From: an uncultured Acidaminococcus sp.
Lineage (GTDB): Bacteria; Bacillota; Negativicutes; Acidaminococcales; Acidaminococcaceae
DNA length: 10,943 nucleotides
Assembly: GCA_900770265.1 (NCBI GenBank)
Contig: CAAGJR010000007.1
Span: 1-10,943, forward strand
Reading direction: 5' to 3'
Shown here: positions 6,560-10,943 of the stretch, in pieces
Position numbering within the stretch: the first letter of the stretch is position 1
Layout: the number at the start of each line of letters is the position of its first letter
Translations under genes and position numbers: made by a program
The notes under the pieces: generated by a model
What the model was told of the DNA's origin: nothing
Seen by the model: the letters and a program-made list of their open reading frames with translations, nothing else
Database searches by the model: none

Positions 6560-6994
6560 ATGATCAACAAAATCTTGGTACCGGTGGATGGTTCGAAAAT
6601 CGCATTGCGGGCATTGGAATTCGCTATGGAACTGGGGCGCAAGTTCGAATCCCAGATCCTGGTGGTCAACATCGATGTACCCTATGATCTGAGCCGCATC
6701 AAACCTCCTCACAAGGACAAGAACGGCAACATCATCCCGCCGGAAGTGACCGTTCCCACCCCGCTGGAAGAAGCCAAACGGGTATCCGACAAAGCCGCCT
6801 ACACGAACATTACGTTCAAAAAAGTGGTGGACATCGACCCGGCCGAACGGATCTGCGCCGAAGCCGAAAAGGACGATGTGGACCTGATCGTCATGGGCAA
6901 CCGTGGCATGGGTGTGCTGGCCGGATTCTTCCTGGGCAGCGTAAGCACGAAAGTATCGCAAAGTGCCCATTGCCCGGTGACCATTGTGAAGTAA
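6560..6994 (+). CDS. Universal stress protein, UspA family (copy 4, divergent)
   Basis: This is a 144-residue Usp, the most divergent of the four. It keeps ILVPVDGS (5-12) and the glycine signature (GNRG at 113-116, GS at 126-127), so ATP binding is expected. The central region (about 42-75) is replaced by a charged, proline-rich segment (IKPPHKDKNGNIIPP). The ribosome binding site AAAGGAGG (6545-6552) is strong. It lies 37 bp after copy 3 and ends about 12 bp before a terminator, so it closes the second Usp operon. The altered middle lies between the conserved N-terminal strand and the nucleotide loop and probably changes partner or dimer contacts rather than ATP binding. Confidence 0.94.
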   Translation: MINKILVPVDGSKIALRALEFAMELGRKFESQILVVNIDVPYDLSRIKPPHKDKNGNIIPPEVTVPTPLEEAKRVSDKAAYTNITFKKVVDIDPAERICAEAEKDDVDLIVMGNRGMGVLAGFFLGSVSTKVSQSAHCPVTIVK

Positions 6995-7006
6995 GCAATC
7001 AAAAAA

Positions 7007-7036
7007 GCCCTGTGGAAATTTTCCACAGGGCCTTTT
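7007..7036 (+). terminator. Rho-independent terminator after Usp copy 4
   Basis: An 11-bp stem (7007-7017 with 7021-7031) is preceded by six A residues and followed by CTTTT. It starts 12 bp after the Usp copy 4 stop codon. The flanking A-run may let it work weakly in the reverse direction too. Confidence 0.85.
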
Positions 7037-7040
7037 GCTG

Positions 7041-7100
7041 TCAGTGGTCAGTGGTCAGTAGTCAGTAGTCAGTGGCTGAAGGAAGCCAGCTGGCGCTGGC
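7041..7100 (+). repeat. Heptamer array (five units) with inverted GCCAGC flank
   Basis: Five 7-bp units run from 7041 to 7075: TCAGTGG, TCAGTGG, TCAGTAG, TCAGTAG, TCAGTGG. They fit the consensus YYAGTGR seen at 5951 and 10704, apart from the A in two units. The following bases to 7100 (AAGGAAGCCAGC, then GCTGGCA) resemble the reverse complement of the flank found before the other two arrays. The composite element is therefore rearranged here. The array again directly follows a terminator. Confidence 0.75.
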
Positions 7101-7133
7101 ATGGAACGAATGGTCCGCTGGGAGGTCGGGGAC

Positions 7134-7191
7134 GGGCGCACCGGGCGATATTTTGCCTATGGCAAAAATCTTGGTGCGCCCCTACGAATCC
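7134..7191 (-). repeat. Intergenic hairpin repeat, full copy 2 (inverted)
   Basis: On the minus strand this matches bases 3-60 at 56 of 58 positions. Both differences fall in the apical triplet (GAA becomes ATA), while every stem base, the internal loop and the bulge are identical. The direct repeat CCTACGAAT (7181-7189 and 7193-7201) overlaps its end. It lies in the convergent spacer between Usp copy 4 and the NhaC gene. Confidence 0.85.
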
Positions 7192-7225
7192 TCCTACGAA
7201 TTCCATCTGACTTTCGATTCGGCTC

Positions 7226-7272
7226 CGTAGGGGTTTACCAAGACCGGCGCAGCCGTGTCGCCCGGTAAACCC
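7226..7272 (+). repeat. Intergenic hairpin repeat, diverged copy 3 with compensated stems
   Basis: The shared frame CGTAGGGG, ACCAAGA and TCGCCCGGT is kept, but the stems differ. The outer stem is GGGTTTACC (7231-7239) with GGTAAACCC (7264-7272), against GGGCGCACC with GGTGCGCCC in copy 1. AA (7240-7241) faces GCCC (7260-7263), as in copy 1. The inner stem is GAC with GTC, a bulged T at 7256, then CGGC with GCCG, and loop GCA. Both stems remain paired despite the base changes. Confidence 0.75.
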
Positions 7273-7301
7273 GTTCCGGCCTCCCGGAGTTTTTTTCATT
7301 C

Positions 7302-7327
7302 AAAATTTGCTGAAGGCAAATTTTTTC
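7302..7327. repeat. AT-rich hairpin resembling the repeat's inner stem
   Basis: AAAATTTGC (7302-7310) pairs with GCAAATTTT (7316-7324) around TGAAG. The core TTTGC-TGAAG-GCAAA resembles the apical stem of the full hairpin repeat (TTTTTGCC-GAA-GGCAAAA). It may be a remnant of that family or an independent weak terminator. A second small GC hairpin with a T-run lies just before it (TCCGG 7275-7279 with CCGGA 7284-7288, Ts from 7290). Confidence 0.4.
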
Positions 7328-7333
7328 CTTGTT

Positions 7334-7361
7334 CCACTAATCACTAGCCACTAATCACTAA
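7334..7361 (-). repeat. Heptamer array (four units) downstream of the NhaC gene
   Basis: Read on the minus strand, the units are TTAGTGA, TTAGTGG, CTAGTGA and TTAGTGG, all fitting YYAGTGR. The array starts 12 bp beyond the terminator stem of the minus-strand NhaC gene. It therefore has the same orientation relative to its gene as the arrays on the plus strand. Confidence 0.75.
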
Positions 7362-7366
7362 CCACC

Positions 7367-7401
7367 AAAAAAGTGGTGCCGCAACAGCGGCACCATTTTT
7401 T
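7367..7401 (-). terminator. Terminator of the NhaC-family gene
   Basis: A 9-bp GC-rich stem (7374-7382 with 7387-7395, loop AACA) has six A at 7367-7372 and T residues from 7396 onward. On the minus strand this gives a stem followed closely by a U-tract, directly after the TAA at 7404-7402. The symmetry means it could also stop plus-strand transcripts from the Usp side. Confidence 0.85.
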
Positions 7402-8940
7402 TTAATGACTCAGTCTCGCTCTCGCCCGCTTGTGCAGCACCAGCAGCGCCGCCAGCAGCAGGACGATACCGGTGAGCAGCGTCAGCGGTGCGCTGCCGCC
7501 GCTGAACCCGGCTACCAGGTAGCTGACGAAGCAGCAGGCCGCCACCAGGCATGCATAGGGAATCTGGGTGCTCACATGCTGCATGTGGTTGCACCCGGCG
7601 CCCGAAGACGACAGGATGGTGGTATCCGAAATGGGGGAGCAGTGGTCCCCGAACACGGAGCCCGCCAGGGTGGCGGACAGCGTCACCGTCATGATTTCCG
7701 GCGTGGCGCTCTGGCAGATGAACACCACGATGGGGATGAACAGCCCGAACGTGCCCCAGGCCGTGCCGATGGAGAAGGACAGCCCCGCCGCCACCAGGAA
7801 CACAATGGCCGGCAGCAGTTCCATGGGCAGGTGGCTGGTCTGTACCAGCATGCCGATATATTGGCCGGTGCCCAGGTATTTCTGGCACAGGGTACCGATG
7901 GTCCAGGCCAGGGTCAGGATGATGTACGCCGGTACCATGGTGTTGATGCCGGTGCCGATGCTGTCCATGAATTCCCGGAACGTGAGCAGTTTCCGGGGCA
8001 GGAACTGGATGAAGGCCACGATCAGGGCCCAGAAGCTGCCCAGTACCAGGGAGGCGGAGGAGTTGCTGGCGCCGATGGCTTCCTGGAACGTCAGGTTCTT
8101 TTCCCAGTAGCCGCCGGTGTACAGCATGGCCAGGATGGTGAACACGATCAGGGCACCGATGGGGATCAGCAGGTCCCACACCGTCCCTTTGCTGGTGACG
8201 GCGGTTTCCTCTTTCTCGAATTTCTTTTCGATGGAACCCAGCTCACCGGTGGTTTCCGCCTTGTATTCCGCGTCCGCCATGGGCCCGAATTCCAGGTCGC
8301 TGAAGGAAAGCACCAGCACGATCAGGATGCTCAGGATGGCGTACATGTTGTAGGGGATGGTGGCCAGGAACGCAGCCATTTCGTTGGGGAACGCCCCGGT
8401 TTCGTACAGGGTGGAGCCCACGGCGGCAGCCCAGCTGGAAACGGGAGCGATGATGCACACCGGGGCGGCCGTGGTGTCGATGATGTAGGCCAGCTTGGCC
8501 CGGGACACCTTGTACTTGTCCGTCACCGGCTTCATGACCGTGCCCACGGTGAGGCAGTTGAAATAATCGTCGATGAAGATCAATACGCCCAGCACGCTGG
8601 TGGCCAGTTCCGCGGCCCGTTTGCTCTTGATCTTCCGGGTGGCCCAGTTGCCGTAGGCCTGGGAGCCGCCGGCCTTGTTCACCACGGCCACCAGGGAGCC
8701 CAGCAGGGCCAGGAACAGGATGATGTTGAATTTATCCGGGGTGCCCACGGTCTTGGCCATGATTTCAAAGGCCGACAGGCTCATGGCCACCAGGCCGCCT
8801 CCGGTGGCCGCTGCATAGATCAGGCAGCCGGACAGGATGCCCAGCATCAGGGAGGAAATGACTTCTTTGGTGATCAGTGCCAGGGAAATGGCAATGATGG
8901 GAGGAAGGAGGGATAGGATCCCCACGTCTACAGGTTGCAT
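7402..8940 (-). CDS. NhaC-family Na+/H+ antiporter
   Basis: This is a 512-residue polytopic membrane protein of the NhaC family (Pfam Na_H_antiporter type), of normal length. It carries the family's conserved stretches: FIDDYFNCLTVG (122-133), STAAP-like DTTAAPVCIIAPVSSW (155-170), FSIGTAWGTFGLFIPI (389-404) and GDHCSPISDTTILSS (431-445). Acidic residues in the first and last of these are likely ion ligands. About 10-12 hydrophobic segments are visible, with a charged cytoplasmic loop at about 218-253. The ribosome binding site AAAGGAGAA (minus strand of 8945-8953) precedes the ATG. Such proteins exchange Na+ for H+; some relatives couple Na+ or H+ to organic substrates such as malate/lactate, so the true substrate is uncertain. 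It is divergent from the AGCS symporter gene and shares a control region with it. Confidence 0.93.
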   Translation of the reverse strand: MQPVDVGILSLLPPIIAISLALITKEVISSLMLGILSGCLIYAAATGGGLVAMSLSAFEIMAKTVGTPDKFNIILFLALLGSLVAVVNKAGGSQAYGNWATRKIKSKRAAELATSVLGVLIFIDDYFNCLTVGTVMKPVTDKYKVSRAKLAYIIDTTAAPVCIIAPVSSWAAAVGSTLYETGAFPNEMAAFLATIPYNMYAILSILIVLVLSFSDLEFGPMADAEYKAETTGELGSIEKKFEKEETAVTSKGTVWDLLIPIGALIVFTILAMLYTGGYWEKNLTFQEAIGASNSSASLVLGSFWALIVAFIQFLPRKLLTFREFMDSIGTGINTMVPAYIILTLAWTIGTLCQKYLGTGQYIGMLVQTSHLPMELLPAIVFLVAAGLSFSIGTAWGTFGLFIPIVVFICQSATPEIMTVTLSATLAGSVFGDHCSPISDTTILSSSGAGCNHMQHVSTQIPYACLVAACCFVSYLVAGFSGGSAPLTLLTGIVLLLAALLVLHKRARARLSH

Positions 8941-9104
8941 GATGTTCTCCTTTATTGGGTACTAGTAGTGTTGGACAAATGCCTAAAAATCTGTATTATT
9001 TTATCATATTTTGTGGCCAAATTCACAACTATTCTACAAATTCTTGAAAAAATTCTGTACTATGTTATAGTAGTAGCATAGTAATTCGAATGGGGGAGAT
9101 GTGT
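8941..9104. promoter_or_regulatory. Divergent control region between NhaC and AGCS genes
   Basis: This 164-bp AT-rich spacer feeds both transporter genes. For the plus strand, TTGAAA (9044-9049), a 16-bp spacer and TATAGT (9066-9071) form a good promoter. A perfect 6-3-6 palindrome, TACTAT-GTT-ATAGTA (9058-9072), covers its -10 box. An inverted repeat TTGTG-N8-CACAA (9011-9028) lies upstream of the -35 box and contains TGTG-N8-CACA, the spacing of a CRP/FNR-family site. No convincing minus-strand promoter was picked out, though AT-rich sequence at about 8990-9010 could hold one. Confidence 0.6.
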
Positions 9105-10634
9105 ATGGAAAATTTGTTTGCCTGGATCAACTCGGTCCTGAAGTTCGTGGGCCCGCTGTCCGACTTCTTCTGGGATGTTCCCACCATGTTCGGCTGGTAT
9201 AAAAATATTCCGCTCTTGGGGAGCTTTTCGTTCGCCATCATCGTCCTGGTGGGATCGGGGATCTATTTTTCCCTGCGGCTCCATTTCATCCAGCTGACCC
9301 ACATGGGGCAGGCCATCCGTATCCTGGCCCACCGGCGCAGTGCGGAAACCGGGATTTCGCCGCTGGCGGCCTTCATGCTCAGTTCGGCCATGCGGGTGGG
9401 GCCCGGGAACATCCTGGGCGTTACCGGTGCCATTTCCGTAGGGGGCCCGGGGGCGCTGTTCTGGATGTGGATCTCCGCGTTCTTCGGTATGGCTACGGCC
9501 TTTGTGGAAGCCACCCTGGCCCAGATCTTCAAGGAAAGCCGCCATGGGGAATTCGTGGGCGGCCTGCCCTTCTACGGCCGGGCATTATTTAATGGAAGTA
9601 AAAAAGTAGGGATTTTCCTGTCCCTGCTGTACATCTTCTATGCGCTGGGCTGTCTGCCTGCCCAGGGCTTCAACGTGGTCTCCTCCGTGGGGGCCATGGG
9701 TTCCCTGCTGGACGGCGCTGAAATCCCCACGAAATCGGCGTTCTATTATGTGACGGCGGCCATCGTGCTGATCGGCACGGGCATCCTGTCCTTCGGGGGC
9801 ATCAAGAAGGTGACGAAGATCACCAACGCCATGGTGCCGGTCATGGCTGTGATCTATGTGGTCACCACCATCCTGCTGATCATTGCCAATGTGAACTCCG
9901 TTCCGTTCTTCTTCCACGCCGTGTTCGTAGGCGCCTTCAAGCCCGAGGCCTTCTTCGGCGGGGTGTTCGGCACCGTGCTGGTCCAGGGCGTGAAACGGGG
10001 GCTCATGAGCAACGAAGCCGGGCAGGGGACCATCACCATGTCCGCCGCTTCCGCCGATGACCATCATCCCTGCGAACAGGGCCTGCTGTCCGCCGCCGGC
10101 GTGTTCCTGGATACCCACATCATCTGCACCATGACCGGGTTCATCATCATCATGGCCCACAGCTGGCTGCAGCAGCCCACGGCCTGGAAAGCCGCCGGCA
10201 AGCTGCCGAAATACCTGATGGCCGTCACCACCCTGACCCATACGCCGGGCCTGAACCTGATCGTGACCCTGGCCCTGACCCTGTGCTTCTGTTTGTTCGC
10301 CTACACCTGCCTCATCGGTATGATTTCCTTCTCGGAAATCGCCTCCGCCCGGCTGAGCACGGACCCGAAAGTCATCGTCATCGTCCGGTGCCTGTGCCTG
10401 GCCGTAGCCACGTTCGGCGTGCTGGTGAACATCGCCGGCTACGACCTGGGCAACCTGTGGGCCTTCTCCGACCTGGCCAACATCATCATGGTGTACTGCA
10501 ACATCCCGCTGCTGTACAAAGGGTTCAAGTATGTGCTGAAAGCCAAGGAACACTTCGTCAGCGAAAACGCCGAACCCTTCGACGGCAAAAAGGTCCTGGG
10601 TATAGAAACGCCCTGCTGGCCGAGAGAGAAATAA
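9105..10634 (+). CDS. AGCS-family sodium:amino acid symporter (alanine/glycine type)
   Basis: This is a 509-residue polytopic protein of the alanine or glycine:cation symporter family, which imports small neutral amino acids with Na+. Family landmarks are GGPGALFWMWISAFFGMAT (113-131), followed by EATLAQIF, and KRGLMSNEAGQGT (297-309), followed by HPCEQGL. About 10-11 hydrophobic helices are visible. The ATG at 9105 is chosen because GGGGGAG (9092-9098) lies six bases upstream; the in-frame ATG at 9090 overlaps that site. The motif usually written VGTGN reads VGPGN here (98-102). The substrate could be alanine, glycine or another small amino acid. It is transcribed alone: a promoter lies upstream and a terminator follows its stop within 7 bp. 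Confidence 0.93.
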   Translation: MENLFAWINSVLKFVGPLSDFFWDVPTMFGWYKNIPLLGSFSFAIIVLVGSGIYFSLRLHFIQLTHMGQAIRILAHRRSAETGISPLAAFMLSSAMRVGPGNILGVTGAISVGGPGALFWMWISAFFGMATAFVEATLAQIFKESRHGEFVGGLPFYGRALFNGSKKVGIFLSLLYIFYALGCLPAQGFNVVSSVGAMGSLLDGAEIPTKSAFYYVTAAIVLIGTGILSFGGIKKVTKITNAMVPVMAVIYVVTTILLIIANVNSVPFFFHAVFVGAFKPEAFFGGVFGTVLVQGVKRGLMSNEAGQGTITMSAASADDHHPCEQGLLSAAGVFLDTHIICTMTGFIIIMAHSWLQQPTAWKAAGKLPKYLMAVTTLTHTPGLNLIVTLALTLCFCLFAYTCLIGMISFSEIASARLSTDPKVIVIVRCLCLAVATFGVLVNIAGYDLGNLWAFSDLANIIMVYCNIPLLYKGFKYVLKAKEHFVSENAEPFDGKKVLGIETPCWPREK

Positions 10635-10640
10635 GCATAC

Positions 10641-10675
10641 AAAAAGGAGTTGTGCTTTTGCACAACTCCTTTTTT
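10641..10675 (+). terminator. Rho-independent terminator after the AGCS gene
   Basis: A perfect 15-bp stem (10641-10655 with 10660-10674) has a TTTT loop. It begins with five A and ends in six T, so it is symmetrical and may also stop minus-strand transcription from the converging aminotransferase gene. Confidence 0.9.
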
Positions 10676-10676
10676 A

Positions 10677-10745
10677 TTGCCAGCGTCAGCTGGCTTCCAT
10701 CGGCTAGTGACTAGTGACCAGTGACTAGTGACTAGTGACTAGTGA
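10677..10745 (+). repeat. Composite repeat: GCCAGC hairpin plus six heptamers
   Basis: The GCCAGC / GCTGGC inverted repeat (10679-10684 and 10689-10694) is followed by TTCCATCGG and six 7-bp units at 10704-10745: CTAGTGA twice, CCAGTGA once, CTAGTGA three times. The first 57 bp match 5924-5980 with one mismatch, and the odd CCAGTGA is the third unit in both. The two arrays differ by two units, as expected from slippage. Confidence 0.88.
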
Positions 10746-10751
10746 CTGCTC

Positions 10752-10943
10752 TTATTTCCCTTCTTTGATCTCCTTCAGCGCTTCGGCCATCCGTTTGACC
10801 CCTTCCACGATCCGGTCATCCGGCATGTTGGAATAGTTGATGCGCATATGGCGGTCGTTCTTGGCGTTGGGGTAGAAGAATTCGCCCAGCACCCCGGCCA
10901 CGTTCTTTTCGATGCACTTGTCGAACACCTTCCGGGCGCTGAC
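10752..10943 (-). CDS. Class I/II aminotransferase, C-terminal part
   Basis: An open frame on the minus strand enters from the right window edge and gives 63 residues before TAA (10754-10752). The ending has the pattern of PLP-dependent fold-type I aminotransferases: a GVLGEFFYPN strand-and-loop, then HMRINYS, where the Arg (residue 34 of the fragment) corresponds to the conserved substrate-carboxylate-binding arginine. A final helix follows (DDRIVEGVKRMAEALKEI). The pattern is most like the aminoadipate/aromatic aminotransferase and MocR-type branch. The start, PLP-binding lysine and substrate range lie outside the window. It converges on the AGCS gene, with the composite repeat between them. 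Confidence 0.82.
   Translation of the reverse strand, partial: VSARKVFDKCIEKNVAGVLGEFFYPNAKNDRHMRINYSNMPDDRIVEGVKRMAEALKEIKEGK

Noticed and set aside
6995..7401. Insertion sequence or transposase remnant in the convergent spacer
   Set aside because: No coding remnant or transposase motif is visible. The spacer is explained by terminators, heptamer arrays and hairpin repeats.
7405..8916. Plus-strand open frame of 503 codons opposite the NhaC gene
   Set aside because: Its composition is rich in Gly, Gln, His and Asp with no domain pattern. The minus-strand frame encodes a clear NhaC-family protein with its own ribosome binding site and terminator.
9090..9104. Upstream ATG start for the AGCS symporter
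   Set aside because: It overlaps the GGGGGAG ribosome binding site. The ATG at 9105 has proper spacing.
9585..10553. Minus-strand open frame of 322 codons opposite the AGCS gene
   Set aside because: It is a shadow of the symporter gene, with the same low-complexity Gly/His/Asp composition and no ribosome binding site.

Overview
The window looks like a chromosomal segment of a moderately GC-rich Firmicute with strong Shine-Dalgarno sites and rho-independent terminators. An anaerobic Negativicute of the Acidaminococcus/Phascolarctobacterium type is my best guess. That rests on overall character (GC-ending codons in a Firmicute-type gene set, Na+-coupled amino-acid transport), not on a species-specific marker, so it is only moderately secure.

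Layout, left to right. Positions 1-340 are non-coding: a structured intergenic repeat, partly amplified in tandem, followed by a strong terminator-like hairpin. Positions 363-1559 encode a Fic-domain adenylyltransferase-type protein with an N-terminal inhibitory motif and a C-terminal winged helix. A good promoter overlaps its 3' end and drives a second unit: a 967-residue protein with a zinc ribbon at each end and TPR/Sel1-like repeats between (1612-4515), plus a small basic membrane protein (4534-4905). Next come four universal stress protein (Usp) genes in two pairs (4987-5884 and 6085-6994), separated by a terminator and a heptamer repeat. A 407-bp convergent spacer (6995-7401) is packed with terminators and repeats. 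An NhaC-family antiporter gene lies on the minus strand (7402-8940) and an AGCS-family Na+:amino-acid symporter gene on the plus strand (9105-10634). They diverge from a 164-bp AT-rich control region containing two palindromes. The window ends in the 3' part of a minus-strand class I/II aminotransferase gene (10752-10943, truncated by the window edge).

Functional reading: the right half suits amino-acid fermentation driven by a sodium gradient (Na+-coupled uptake, Na+/H+ exchange, transamination). The Usp cluster suits a stress or energy-state response. Fic and the zinc-ribbon protein are regulatory or scaffold-like, with unknown targets.

The most unusual material is non-coding. (1) A hairpin family occurs as two near-identical copies in opposite orientation, about 7.1 kb apart, plus a diverged copy whose stems carry compensatory changes while a bulge and an asymmetric internal loop are kept. 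(2) Arrays of a 7-bp repeat (consensus YYAGTGR) lie just past four terminators, each reading in the direction of the gene just terminated. (3) A terminator-like hairpin sits directly against the fic ribosome binding site. I see no complete new defence or mobile system, and no tRNA, rRNA, CRISPR array or insertion sequence.
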